DNA from: Pseudarthrobacter phenanthrenivorans
GTDB taxonomy: Bacteria; Actinomycetota; Actinomycetes; Actinomycetales; Micrococcaceae
Assembly: GCF_000813845.1 (NCBI RefSeq)
Contig: NZ_JWTB01000010.1
Coordinates: 62,001-126,000 of the forward strand
Reading direction: 5' to 3'
DNA length: 64,000 bases
This document shows positions 1-8,120 of the stretch, one piece after another (within the stretch, counting starts at the first letter, position 1; every line of letters starts with the position of its first letter). The notes below the pieces were generated by a model. The model saw only the letters and a program-made list of their open reading frames with translations. It searched no databases and had not been told where the DNA came from. The position numbers and the translations under genes are program-made.

Positions 1-1101
1 GGGTCCAGCGCATCCACCGTGGGCAGCAACAGCCAGCCGGGCACGGTCATCGTCAACAACAAGGACGACGTCAATTCAATCACCGCGGCCGCCGTGAAGG
101 CTTCGCCGAGCGTCGTGACCATCAGCGCCACCAGCGGCAGCTCCGGCGGTACGGGCTCAGGCATTGTCCTCGATGACCAGGGACACATCCTGACCAACAC
201 GCACGTGGTGACCCTCGACGGCCAGACCGCCAACGCCACCCTTGAAATCCGCACCAGCGACGGAAAGGTCCTGCCCGCAAAACTGGTGGGCACCGACCCG
301 TTGTCAGACCTCGCGGTCATCAAGGTGGACGACACCTCGGGCCTGACCCCTGCCACCCTTGGAGACTCCTCCAAGCTCAACGTCGGGGATACAGCCATCG
401 CCATCGGGTCCCCGCTGGGCCTCACCGGTACGGTCACCGACGGCATCGTCTCCACCCTCAACAGGACCATCAGCGTGGCCTCCTCCGCCGCGCCGAAGGG
501 CGGCGACAACAGCCAGGGCGGTGACCAGGGCTTCCAGTTCGCCCCTCCCGGCGGCGGGCAGAGCCAGCAGAACACGGGCGAGGGGTCCATCGCCATCAAC
601 GTGATCCAGACTGACGCGGCCATCAACCCCGGCAACTCCGGCGGCGCCCTGGTGAACACCAAGGGCGAGATCATCGGCGTCAACGTTGCGATCGCTTCCG
701 CCGGTTCCGGGACATCAACGTCGCAGAGCGGCAACATCGGCGTCGGCTTCAGTATCCCCATCAACAACGCCAAACGGGTGGCCCAGGAACTGATCAACAG
801 CGGCAAGGCCTCGCACGGCCAGCTGGGCGTCAGCGTCAAGGCCAAGGCCTCGTCGGGAGCCTCCTCCGAGTTCTCGGTGGGCGCCGACGTGGCGACGGTT
901 GACCCCAACTCTGCTGCCGGAAAAGCTGGAATCAAGGTCGGTGACGTCATCACCAAGTTCAACGACCTCACCATCGGCGAACCCAACCAGCTGACCGCTG
1001 CCGTCCGCGAACAGCCCGCAGGCTCCAGCGTCAAGATCACGGTGCAGCGCGGCGGCAAGGAGCAGACCTTCGACGTCACGCTGGGTGCCGCTGCCAGCTG
1101 A
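1..1101 (+). CDS. HtrA-family trypsin-like serine protease with PDZ domain, 5' truncated
   Basis: Envelope quality-control protease of the HtrA/DegQ (S1C) family, which degrades misfolded exported proteins. The frame is open from base 1, so the start and the usual N-terminal cytoplasmic tail and membrane anchor lie outside the window. The catalytic triad is visible: His in TNTHVVTL (visible codon 68), Asp in DPLSDLAVIKV (codon 103) and Ser in PGNSGGAL (codon 213). A Gly/Gln-rich insertion at about bases 490-585 sits between the Asp and Ser lobes, at the position of a regulatory surface loop in this family. The last ~85 residues form a PDZ domain (VATVDPNSAAGKAGIKVGD). A strong terminator follows, so it is the last gene of its unit. 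Family assignment is secure; the substrate is unknown. Confidence 0.95.
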   Translation, partial: GSSASTVGSNSQPGTVIVNNKDDVNSITAAAVKASPSVVTISATSGSSGGTGSGIVLDDQGHILTNTHVVTLDGQTANATLEIRTSDGKVLPAKLVGTDPLSDLAVIKVDDTSGLTPATLGDSSKLNVGDTAIAIGSPLGLTGTVTDGIVSTLNRTISVASSAAPKGGDNSQGGDQGFQFAPPGGGQSQQNTGEGSIAINVIQTDAAINPGNSGGALVNTKGEIIGVNVAIASAGSGTSTSQSGNIGVGFSIPINNAKRVAQELINSGKASHGQLGVSVKAKASSGASSEFSVGADVATVDPNSAAGKAGIKVGDVITKFNDLTIGEPNQLTAAVREQPAGSSVKITVQRGGKEQTFDVTLGAAAS

Positions 1102-1130
1102 CGCGACCGGACAAGCAGCCTGCAACGCTT

Positions 1131-1172
1131 GACGACGGCGGTGTCCCCACCCAAGGGGGCACCGCCGTCGTC
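1131..1172 (+). terminator. intrinsic terminator after the HtrA gene
   Basis: Perfect 13-bp outer stem (1131-1143 with 1160-1172), extended inward by a G-U pair and four C-G pairs (1145-1148 with 1155-1158), with a six-base loop. It lies 30 bases after the stop codon. There is no T-run, as is common in high-GC actinobacteria. It separates the protease from the ETF operon. Confidence 0.8.
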
Positions 1173-1337
1173 ACGCATTCCGGGCGGCCCTGAAACAGGC
1201 GTTAACGGAAGAGGGCGCAGGCGCTCGCCGATATGGTTAGCTAGGAGCTACCCGCCTGCCGGGCATTCCGCGGCCATGCCCACCCGGCTGGCTGTCCACA
1301 AGCATGGAAGGCTGCTGTAAACACAGTGGAAGAGACA

Positions 1338-2129
1338 TTGAAGATCGTAGTCCTGGTCAAACATGTACCGGACGCCCAGTTCGACCGCCACCTCAACGGC
1401 GAGGGCCATACCACGGACCGCGACGAGAGCATTCTGTCCGAGCTTGACGAATACGCCCTGGAGGCTGCCCTCCAGCTGGCAGAGGCACGGGGCGGAGGCA
1501 AGGCGGGCAACCAGGTCATCGCCCTCAGCATGGGCCCCGCCGGCGCCGTGAACGCCGTGAAGAAGTCGCTGCAGATGGGGGCCACCGAGGGAGTCCACCT
1601 GACCGACGACGCCCTGGCCGGTTCGGACGCCGCGGCCACCTCCCTGGCCCTTGCGGCAGCCGTCCGGCACCTGGGGGATGTGGACCTGGTCATCACCGGC
1701 ATGGCGTCCACGGATGGTGAAACCTCGCTCGTCCCCGCGCAGCTGGCGGAGCGGCTGGGACTGCCGCAGGTGACCTTCGCTTCCACCCTGCAGGTGGACG
1801 GCGGCCGGCTGACGGCCCGCCGCGACGCCGATACTTACTCGGAGACGGTGGAGGCCCCGCTGCCCGCCGTTGTGTCCGTCACGGACCAGATCAACGAGCC
1901 CCGGTACCCCAATTTCAAGGGCATCATTGCTGCCAAGCGGAAGAGCATCACCACCCTGTCGCTGGCCGACATCGGTGTGGACCCTTCCCACGTGGGCTTC
2001 GCCGGTTCCTGGACCACCGTGACCAGCGCGGAACAGCGACCGCCCAGGACTGCAGGCACCATCATCACCGACGAAGGCGACGCAGGCATCAAGCTGGTTG
2101 ACTTCCTGGCCGCCCAGAAGCTGCTCTAA
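1338..2129 (+). CDS. etfB: electron transfer flavoprotein beta subunit
   Basis: Small subunit of the heterodimeric ETF, which holds AMP and half of the FAD pocket and carries electrons from acyl-CoA and related dehydrogenases to the quinone pool. The N-terminus MKIVVLVKHVPDAQ and the block VITGMASTDGETSLVPAQLAERLG are typical of EtfB/FixA; length is about 263 residues. I chose TTG at 1338 because it gives the family-standard N-terminus and is preceded by GGAAG at 1328-1332; an in-frame GTG at 1326 would add four residues and has no well-placed binding site. The alpha subunit follows after 13 bases, so the two are co-transcribed. In mycobacteria the pair (fixA/fixB, Rv3029c/Rv3028c) also precedes iscS-trmU, as here. 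Confidence 0.95.
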   Translation: MKIVVLVKHVPDAQFDRHLNGEGHTTDRDESILSELDEYALEAALQLAEARGGGKAGNQVIALSMGPAGAVNAVKKSLQMGATEGVHLTDDALAGSDAAATSLALAAAVRHLGDVDLVITGMASTDGETSLVPAQLAERLGLPQVTFASTLQVDGGRLTARRDADTYSETVEAPLPAVVSVTDQINEPRYPNFKGIIAAKRKSITTLSLADIGVDPSHVGFAGSWTTVTSAEQRPPRTAGTIITDEGDAGIKLVDFLAAQKLL

Positions 2130-2142
2130 GAGGGACACCGAC

Positions 2143-3090
2143 ATGGCAAAAGTACTCGTATTCATCGACAACCCCGGCGCAGCACTGAAGAAGAGCAGCC
2201 TGGAGCTGCTGACACTGGCCCGTTCCCTGGGCGAGAGCACCGTCGCCCTTAACGGGGACCTGTCCGACGCCGTCGCGGCCACCTTCGCCGAGTACGGAGT
2301 GGCCGGCATCCTGCGTCCGTCGGGCCAGGACCTGGATGACTTCCTGGTGGCGCCGAAGGCAGCCTACCTGGCCGCAGCGGCGGAAAGCACCGGCGCCGGC
2401 ATCGTGCTGCTGGACAACTCACCGGAGGGCAAGGAAATCGCCGCGCGGCTGGGCATCCGGTTGAATGCCGGCGTCATCACCGATGTCGTCGCGGTGGACG
2501 CGGACGGCACGGCGCACAAGTCCGTCCTGGCCGGCTCCTACACCACGTCCTGCAAGGCCACGACGCCGGTTTCCGTGCTGACCCTCAAGGCCAACAACAT
2601 CACCCCGGAACCTGCTCCGGCAGCCAGCACCCCGGCGACCGGCACCGTGGAGGTCCCCGCCGTGGCCGCGGCGGCCCGCATCACCGCGCGGGAGCAGAAG
2701 GTGGCCAGCGGCCGCCCGGACCTGACCGATGCCCGGATCGTCGTGGCCGGCGGACGCGGCATGGACGGCGACTTTGGTCCCGTCGAAGAACTGGCCGATG
2801 CCCTCGGCGCAGCGGTCGGCGCGTCCCGCGCCGCCACGGACGCCGGCTGGATCAGCCACGACGCGCAGGTGGGGCAGACCGGCAAGACGGTGTCGCCGCA
2901 GCTGTACATCTCCGCAGGCATCTCAGGCGCCATCCAGCAGAAGGCCGGAATGCAGACGTCCAAGGTCATCGTCGCCATCAACAAGGACGCTGAGTCCCCG
3001 GTCTTCGAGATCGCGGATTTCGGCATCGTTGGTGACGTCTTTGAGGTCCTGCCGCAGGCCACGGCCGAAATCAAGAAGCGAAAAGGCTGA
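2143..3090 (+). CDS. etfA: electron transfer flavoprotein alpha subunit
   Basis: FAD-binding subunit of ETF, partner of the preceding gene; 315 residues, normal for the family. The N-terminal half is the ETF alpha/beta fold (MAKVLVFIDNPGAALKK). The C-terminal FAD-binding domain contains GQTGKTVSPQLYISAGISGA and INKDAESPVFEIADFGIVGD, the alpha-subunit signature. The ATG at 2143 lies just after the stop of the beta subunit, with AGAGGGA upstream as binding site. The two form an operon that probably continues into the PIG-L gene five bases downstream. Confidence 0.96.
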   Translation: MAKVLVFIDNPGAALKKSSLELLTLARSLGESTVALNGDLSDAVAATFAEYGVAGILRPSGQDLDDFLVAPKAAYLAAAAESTGAGIVLLDNSPEGKEIAARLGIRLNAGVITDVVAVDADGTAHKSVLAGSYTTSCKATTPVSVLTLKANNITPEPAPAASTPATGTVEVPAVAAAARITAREQKVASGRPDLTDARIVVAGGRGMDGDFGPVEELADALGAAVGASRAATDAGWISHDAQVGQTGKTVSPQLYISAGISGAIQQKAGMQTSKVIVAINKDAESPVFEIADFGIVGDVFEVLPQATAEIKKRKG

Positions 3091-3094
3091 CTCC

Positions 3095-3874
3095 TTGACA
3101 GCCTCCCTCCCGAAGGCACGGAGCCCGTTCAACCCGGAGACGCACCGGGTTGGGCGGGTGCTCTGTTTCGCGGCCCACCCTGACGATATCGATTTTGGCG
3201 CCGCGGGCACCGTCGCCGGCTGGACTGCGGCAGGCGTCGAAGTCAGCTACTGCATCATGACTGACGGCGACGCGGGCGGCTTCGACCCCGCGCACCGTGC
3301 CGACATCATCGCCATGCGCGACGCCGAACAGCGCCGCGCCGCCGAACTCGTAGGCGTCACCGACATCCACTATCTCCACCAGCGGGACGGGTACCTGGAA
3401 CCGTCACACGAGGTGATGCGGGACGTGGTGCGCCTGATCCGGAAAATCCGGCCCGACGTCGTCCTTGCCATGCATCCGGAGCGGAACTGGCAGCGGATCC
3501 AGAAAAGCCACCCCGACCACCTGGCCGTGGGTGAAGCGGTGACCCGGGCGGTCTATCCGGCGCTGGAAAATCCCTTTGCCTACCCGGAACTGGCAGCGGC
3601 AGGCCTGGAAGCCTACAAGCTGCCGTGGCTCTGGCTGTATGCCGGGCCGGAGGAGCGGGAAAACCACTTCGTGGACGTCTCGGGGCACGTGGACGCCAAG
3701 CTCGCCGCCATCCACGTGCATGTCAGCCAGCACCCGGATGTTGCCGCCATGGAGGCCACCGTCCGCCAGGGGATGCAGGTTAACGCCGCCCGGGCCGGCC
3801 TGCCCGCGGGCCGCTCCGCGGAAGCCTTCCATGTGGTGGCAGTCAATGGACCCGGCACTATCGCCGGTTTCTAG
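3095..3874 (+). CDS. PIG-L/LmbE-family deacetylase
   Basis: Zinc-dependent N-acetylglucosaminyl deacetylase-like hydrolase, 259 residues from TTG 3095, which lies four bases after the etfA stop and uses AAAGG inside the end of etfA as binding site. The zinc motif AAHPDDIDFGAAG is near the N-terminus and the second conserved motif SHPDHLAVGEAV is in the middle. The family includes MshB and Mca (mycothiol biosynthesis and detoxification) and other deacetylases of sugar or thiol conjugates; nothing here fixes the substrate. The link to etfBA is positional: the pathway is not obvious and co-transcription is inferred from spacing. Confidence 0.85.
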   Translation: MTASLPKARSPFNPETHRVGRVLCFAAHPDDIDFGAAGTVAGWTAAGVEVSYCIMTDGDAGGFDPAHRADIIAMRDAEQRRAAELVGVTDIHYLHQRDGYLEPSHEVMRDVVRLIRKIRPDVVLAMHPERNWQRIQKSHPDHLAVGEAVTRAVYPALENPFAYPELAAAGLEAYKLPWLWLYAGPEERENHFVDVSGHVDAKLAAIHVHVSQHPDVAAMEATVRQGMQVNAARAGLPAGRSAEAFHVVAVNGPGTIAGF

Positions 3875-3893
3875 GTCAACGGCCTTCGACAGC

Positions 3894-3938
3894 AAAGGCG
3901 CGCCCCGGTTCCTTCAACAGGAACCGGGGCGCGCCTTT
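3894..3938. terminator. bidirectional intrinsic terminator between convergent genes
   Basis: A perfect 19-bp stem (3894-3912 with 3920-3938) with a seven-base loop, TTCAACA, ending in AAA on one side and TTT on the other. It lies between the convergent PIG-L and anti-sigma K genes and can serve both strands. Confidence 0.93.
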
Positions 3939-3949
3939 CACGTGCGTCG

Positions 3950-4831
3950 TCAGGCGCCGAGCGGAGCCGCGGCCACGGTGGGCAGGGTGGGCGACGTGGA
4001 GCCGCCGGCCGGCTCAACCGTGATCCCGAGGGCGGCAGCCGAGTGGATGCCCTGGACCACTGCGGGCTTGGACAGGGCCTGTTCGTCCATCAGCCCTTGC
4101 GATACCGGCGCCGACCCGTCCTTGGGGATCAGCCACATCTGGTACACCTTGCCCGCCGGGGGAGCGGGTACGCCGCTCATCTTCACCACCACCGAGTCCT
4201 TGGACTCGGAAATCAGCACGGTGGCCTTTCCGCCGCCGGCCACGTTCACGGATGCCTCCCGCAGGTCCGAGGCGCGGGCCACCATGTTGACGGGATCGTT
4301 CTGGTCGGCAAGGTAGGCGCCAACGCCCACACCGCCGAGCGCTATGGCTGCGGCGGCCGCCACGCCCACCAGCCAACGCCGGGCACCGGACGGTCCACGC
4401 CGTTCCTCCCGGCGTTTCCGGGCCTGCGCCAGCTCGTCGAGCGGGCCGGTTCCGCTGTGGAGGCCGGGCTGGAAGCCGGGGCTTCCCGCTGCTGCTGCGG
4501 CAGCTCCGCCGTCCTGTCCTGGTTGTGCCGGGAGTTGGGCGGGAAGCTGGGCGACGATCCGGTCGAACAGGTCCGACGGCGGCTCCGCCTCGGCACGGAA
4601 GGTGCGGGCGAGCGCCTCCCGTGACTGCCGCACCCGTTCCAGGAAGGCCAGCCGCTCCGCTTCCGGAGCTGAGGAGATGTAGTGGTCGATGGCATCGCGT
4701 TCCTGGTCCGTCACCGCGTCAAGGGCGTAAAGTTCCGCGAGGTCGACGGCCCGTCCTGACGCGAGGTCCATGGCGACGGTGTCGCCGAAGGCGCTGGAAC
4801 GTCCGTTGTGTCCGTGGTCCGTGCCGCTCAT
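3950..4831 (-). CDS. rskA: anti-sigma K factor, RskA family
   Basis: Membrane-bound anti-sigma factor that holds the upstream-encoded sigma K inactive until proteolysis releases it. The 293-residue protein has a cytoplasmic N-terminal anti-sigma domain (about 1-90, LYALDAVTDQERDAIDHY), a charged Pro/Gly-rich linker, one membrane segment (RWLVGVAAAAAIALGGVGVG, about 150-172) and an extracytoplasmic RskA domain with KVYQMWLIPKDGSAPVSQG. Its ATG follows the sigma gene stop by one base, with GGGGGTGAG inside the end of sigK as binding site, so translation is probably coupled. In Mycobacterium tuberculosis RskA regulates SigK and the mpt70/mpt83 regulon; the targets here are unknown. Confidence 0.92.
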   Translation of the reverse strand: MSGTDHGHNGRSSAFGDTVAMDLASGRAVDLAELYALDAVTDQERDAIDHYISSAPEAERLAFLERVRQSREALARTFRAEAEPPSDLFDRIVAQLPAQLPAQPGQDGGAAAAAAGSPGFQPGLHSGTGPLDELAQARKRREERRGPSGARRWLVGVAAAAAIALGGVGVGAYLADQNDPVNMVARASDLREASVNVAGGGKATVLISESKDSVVVKMSGVPAPPAGKVYQMWLIPKDGSAPVSQGLMDEQALSKPAVVQGIHSAAALGITVEPAGGSTSPTLPTVAAAPLGA

Positions 4832-4832
4832 C

Positions 4833-5441
4833 TCAACTCACCCCCAAACAGGTCTTCAATCGGATCAGTCCATCGCGGATGCGGGACTTGATAGTGGGCA
4901 CTGCTGCATTCAGGCGTTCCGCGACCTCCCGGTAGGTGAGGCCGCCGTAGTAGGCCAGGCGAACGGATTCCTGCTGGGTTTCGGTCAGCGTCCCCAGGCA
5001 GCGGACCACCGCCTCAGCCTCAAGCCGGCTGCCGACTTCATCTGACACGCTGTCGTGGTCGATGTCCTGCGTGCTCGCCCCGTACCGTGCCTCCCTGTCG
5101 GTGGAGGACTGCGAGGAGCGGACCTTGTCCACCGCCCGCCGGTGCGAGATGGTCATCAGCCAGGAGAGCGGGCTGCCCGCCTGCGGATCGAACTTGGCCG
5201 CGTTTTGCCAGACCTGCAGGAAGACTTCCTGGGTGGTGTCCTCGCTGAGCTCGGGATCGATCAGGACCCGCCGTGCCATGCCAAAGACCCTGCGGGACGT
5301 CAGCTGGTAGAACTCGGCAAAGGCCGCCTGGTCCCCGCGGGCAATGCGCGCCAGCAGGACCGAGAGGCGCTGGCTGAGGTCTGCAGGTGGGTCAGTCACC
5401 GCGGCCGAGCCTTCTGAATTGGGCGCGTTGGGAGTTTCCAT
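4833..5441 (-). CDS. sigK: ECF RNA polymerase sigma factor SigK
   Basis: Extracytoplasmic-function sigma factor. Region 2 is visible (FAEFYQLTSRRVFGMARRVL, then SEDTTQEVFLQVWQNAAKFD) and region 4 contains the helix-turn-helix LTYREVAERLNAAVPTIKSR. From ATG 5441 the protein is 202 residues, close to mycobacterial SigK; the frame stays open upstream to a TTG at 5567, but the extra 42 codons look unlike the family and fall at or before the predicted transcription start. The identity as SigK rests on the RskA-type partner just downstream and on the SigK-like promoter found upstream. Confidence 0.9.
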   Translation of the reverse strand: METPNAPNSEGSAAVTDPPADLSQRLSVLLARIARGDQAAFAEFYQLTSRRVFGMARRVLIDPELSEDTTQEVFLQVWQNAAKFDPQAGSPLSWLMTISHRRAVDKVRSSQSSTDREARYGASTQDIDHDSVSDEVGSRLEAEAVVRCLGTLTETQQESVRLAYYGGLTYREVAERLNAAVPTIKSRIRDGLIRLKTCLGVS

Positions 5442-5572
5442 TACGTCCAAGCATAAGTCTCTGTGCGGCGAATCCTCAGCAGTGCCGTGCCGGCTGCGGC
5501 TGTCCTGCCTGGATCCTGCCTCCAGTAGTGTCACCTGCAGCTCCTTGCTCCGCTCGAATGTCTTCAAAAGGC

Positions 5573-5599
5573 ATTCGGGGCCGGACGCCCGGCGGATGG
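5573..5599 (-). promoter_or_regulatory. putative SigK-dependent autoregulatory promoter
   Basis: On the minus strand, CCATCC (5594-5599) and CCGAAT (5573-5578) are separated by 15 bases. The published mycobacterial SigK consensus, as I recall it, is the same two hexamers with a 16-17 base spacer. Transcription would start near 5566, about 125 bases before the sigK ATG. The hexamer match is seen directly; function is inferred. Confidence 0.65.
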
Positions 5600-5605
5600 G
5601 AAGAA

Positions 5606-5621
5606 GGCAAATCTATTTGCC
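5606..5621. repeat. short inverted repeat upstream of the sigK promoter
   Basis: GGCAAAT (5606-5612) and ATTTGCC (5615-5621) form a 7-bp inverted repeat around CT. It starts seven bases upstream of the putative sigK -35 hexamer, in AT-rich sequence that stands out in this GC-rich region. It could be an operator or part of the trmL 3' end. Confidence 0.45.
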
Positions 5622-5660
5622 GGGACGGCGGAAGGCCGCCGCAGCCGGGTGCCGGCCGCC

Positions 5661-6131
5661 TTAGAGCTTGGCGCCGGCGAATCCCTGCTGGCGCCACGCC
5701 TCGTACACGGCGATGGAGGCTGCGTTGGCGAGGTTCAGGGAACGCAGGGCGGGCAGCATGGGCAGGCGGACGGTGGCGGTGACGTGGGGGTCGTCCTTGA
5801 GCTCCGCCGGCAGGCCCACCGATTCGCGGCCGAACATCAGGACGTCGCCGGGCCGGTAGCTGATGTCGGTGTAGCTGGTGCTGCCGTCGGAGGTGAAGGC
5901 ATAGACGCGCTCCGGCTGGAGGTGCTCCCAGGCGTCCTCAATGCTCTTATGCACGGTGACCACGGCGAGGTCGTGGTAGTCGAGCCCCGCCCGGCGCAGC
6001 TTGGCATCGGAAAAGTCGAATCCCAGGGGTTCCACGAGGTGCAGTTCAGCGCCGGTGATGGCGGCAAGGCGGATGGCGTTTCCGGTATTGCCGGGGATTT
6101 CTGGGGCATGGAAGAGGATGCGGAACACCAC
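5661..6131 (-). CDS. trmL: tRNA (cytidine(34)-2'-O)-methyltransferase, SpoU/TrmL type
   Basis: SPOUT-class methyltransferase that 2'-O-methylates the wobble base of tRNA-Leu isoacceptors using S-adenosylmethionine. At 156 residues it has the minimal, tRNA-binding-domain-free size of TrmL. Family motifs are visible: PEIPGNTGNAIRLAA (motif 1), LMFGRESVGLP (motif 2) and LPMLPALRSLNLANAASIAVYEA (motif 3, the knotted cofactor site). The start is GTG 6131, with AGGATGGG just upstream. It lies 19 bases after the DnaJ-domain gene on the same strand, so the two are probably co-transcribed. Confidence 0.92.
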   Translation of the reverse strand: MVFRILFHAPEIPGNTGNAIRLAAITGAELHLVEPLGFDFSDAKLRRAGLDYHDLAVVTVHKSIEDAWEHLQPERVYAFTSDGSTSYTDISYRPGDVLMFGRESVGLPAELKDDPHVTATVRLPMLPALRSLNLANAASIAVYEAWRQQGFAGAKL

Positions 6132-6150
6132 CCCATCCTAGCCACCGCCG

Positions 6151-7098
6151 TCAGTGCATGCCGCGCAGCAGCCTGGCAAGGACGGGGACGTTCACGGTAT
6201 TGGGTGCGGGTCCCGAGGCCAAAAATTCCTTCAGCCCCCGCACCATCCCCGCGGCGTTGACGATCTGCACCGTTTCCAGGGCGCCCGCGGGCCGGCGGTG
6301 GTGGTCGATCACGGGTTCATGGAGATTTCCGTCCGGGCTGTGCACCACGGTCCACCCGGTGACGTTGAGCTCGGGGAAGATCTCCTGCATGGCCCACACC
6401 ACCCGGGCAAGCTGCGGAGGCGCCACCGAGCGCCCTCCGTGGTTGAGGGTCCGGCCGTCCCAGGCGTAGGCGCCTTTCGGCAGGAGCATGGAGTTCACGA
6501 GGGCCAGCCGGTAACCGGCCAGGACCGCGTGGTCGATGTGGCTGTTATCCGCCGGCGATTGCAGCCCATTGATGAGCCGCGCCGCCGGAATGGCGGGCAG
6601 TACCTGGCGCGTCAGCAGCTGGACCGTGCGCATCTCGCGCTGGATCCGCGCTTCAGCACCGAAGATCCCCCGTTTCCTCGGCATGCCGTGCACCTGCTGC
6701 CGGGCCTGGCCGAATGGGATGAGGGGAACTGCGGTGCCGCCTTCGCCGTAGGGCGGGACGTAGACCGGCGGGTCGCCTGCCGTGTTCCGGCTGTTGCCCG
6801 GCCGGCGGACAGTGGCGGACGCCCGGCTACCGGCAGCGGGTGCGTCAAAGTGCGCGCCGCCGTCGGACGCAGAGTCCCGGGACTCACCGGCACCGTAGGT
6901 GCGGTCGTAGGCGCGCCGGCGCGCGGGGTCGATCAGCGTCTCGTAGGCAGCCGTCACGCGGCGGAATGTCGCGGCATCACCGCCGTGGTCCGGATGGGCC
7001 GTCCGGGCGGCGCGGCGGTATGCCGCCTTGATTTCCTTCTCGGTGGCCGTGACGGCCACGCGAAGGACTTGGTAATGGGAGCTTCTGCCGTCGGTCAA
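6151..7098 (-). CDS. J-domain (DnaJ N-terminal) protein with unknown C-terminal domain
   Basis: The first ~70 residues are a J-domain with the HPD motif (RTAHPDHGGDAATFRRVTAAYETL), which stimulates the ATPase of DnaK-type chaperones. There is no Gly/Phe region, zinc finger or DnaJ C-terminal domain, so this is a class III J-protein. After a Ser/Ala/Gly-rich linker, residues ~150-315 form a separate domain that includes NSHIDHAVLAGYRLALVNS. That segment reminds me of the IDH-containing core of NERD nuclease-related domains, but I cannot confirm it. The start is TTG 7098, with AAGGAAG well placed upstream. Its client is unknown. Confidence 0.85.
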   Translation of the reverse strand: MTDGRSSHYQVLRVAVTATEKEIKAAYRRAARTAHPDHGGDAATFRRVTAAYETLIDPARRRAYDRTYGAGESRDSASDGGAHFDAPAAGSRASATVRRPGNSRNTAGDPPVYVPPYGEGGTAVPLIPFGQARQQVHGMPRKRGIFGAEARIQREMRTVQLLTRQVLPAIPAARLINGLQSPADNSHIDHAVLAGYRLALVNSMLLPKGAYAWDGRTLNHGGRSVAPPQLARVVWAMQEIFPELNVTGWTVVHSPDGNLHEPVIDHHRRPAGALETVQIVNAAGMVRGLKEFLASGPAPNTVNVPVLARLLRGMH

Positions 7099-7312
7099 CC
7101 AATCTTCCTTCTCTTGTTGCGCGGATTCCTGGTTCCGGCGGGGAAAGCAACGTGCCGCCCAGTCTAGCCAGCACGGGCCCGCCGCCGTGGACCCTGCGCC
7201 TGCCCTGACAACGATCGTCCCGGGGTCCGCGGTTCCCTGCGACGCCGTGGCCGGCGTCTAGACTCTACGTGCGCGGCTGAACACCGGCCGGCAGGGATGC
7301 CATGGAGGAGAG

Positions 7313-8008
7313 ATGCATATGCCGACGACGACGGGCCGGGCCGGCAAGGCAACCAACCGCGGAGTGCAGCTCACCATGGCCGGCGCCCTGGCAATGTTGC
7401 TCGGCGGCTGCAGCGTGGACGTCCGGGACCCCTCCGTGCCGGCTGCGCCGCCCAGTACCGCCGCCCTGTCCACGCCGACCATCACCCCGGGGCACGACGC
7501 TGCCGCCGTGGCGGCGCAGGACATGCCCTTTGCCGCAGGCGCCACCCTTGCCCCCGGTGTGCCCGTGGGCGTATCCGACGAGCTTAAGGGCGCACCGGGC
7601 TGGAAGCTCGAAAAAGACAACGTGGCCGGCGCCAGCCAGTACGCCAAAGCGGATGGCTGCAAAGTTGCCGCCAGGGTCAGTACCGGCCAGGGCCCGCTGG
7701 TCCGGGAAGGGGACAGGGAGTCCACCGTTGCCCTCTTCCAGTATCTGGATGCCACCATCCAGCCCTCCTACCTGAAGCCGGAAACCCTGCAGTGGGGCGG
7801 CACTGCGGAGAATCCCGGAAAGAGCGTGGAAGTGTTGGCACTGGAGCAGGCGGCTCCAGGCGGAAGGTCCACCGCCATCCTGGCAAGGATGTTTGGCACG
7901 GCCGGTTCCTCGGCCTATATATCGGTATCCTGCCCGGATGCGGCAACCCTTGCGTCCGCGCGGGCTGACGTTCGCCATTACCTGCCGTTGCTGCCCCCGT
8001 CTGCCTGA
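7313..8008 (+). CDS. secreted lipoprotein of unknown function
   Basis: The 231-residue protein has a short positive N-terminus, a hydrophobic segment (LTMAGALAMLLGGC) and a lipobox whose Cys, about residue 34, would be lipidated and anchor it outside the membrane. A Pro/Ala/Thr-rich linker follows, then a globular part with two cysteines (DGCKVAARVS and ISVSCPDAATLASARADV) that could pair. I do not recognise the family. GGAGGAG lies immediately upstream of ATG 7313; a second in-frame ATG at 7319 is possible. The gene is alone on this strand and ends at a shared terminator. Confidence 0.85.
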   Translation: MHMPTTTGRAGKATNRGVQLTMAGALAMLLGGCSVDVRDPSVPAAPPSTAALSTPTITPGHDAAAVAAQDMPFAAGATLAPGVPVGVSDELKGAPGWKLEKDNVAGASQYAKADGCKVAARVSTGQGPLVREGDRESTVALFQYLDATIQPSYLKPETLQWGGTAENPGKSVEVLALEQAAPGGRSTAILARMFGTAGSSAYISVSCPDAATLASARADVRHYLPLLPPSA

Positions 8009-8047
8009 GCCCACGGGTTCCCGCCTGCCAGGCTCCGCAGGCCAAAA

Positions 8048-8080
8048 CCGCCGGCGGCTGGAGGGCTCAGCTGCCGGCGG
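8048..8080. terminator. bidirectional terminator between lipoprotein and DoxX-type genes
   Basis: A 13-bp stem with one G-U pair (8048-8060 with 8068-8080) and a seven-base loop. It is followed by GTCTTGTT on the plus strand and, read the other way, by TTTT (complement of 8044-8047). It lies between convergent genes. Confidence 0.8.
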
Positions 8081-8120
8081 GTCTTGTTGGACGCATCGCC
8101 CGCTTGGGATGGTCAAAGCG

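Noticed and set aside
1129..1320. 63-codon frame between the HtrA gene and etfB
   Set aside because: It begins before the terminator hairpin, is low-complexity and has no convincing binding site.
5649..6260. 203-codon plus-strand frame over trmL and the end of the DnaJ-domain gene
   Set aside because: TrmL motifs on the minus strand are decisive; this frame has no start signal or motif.
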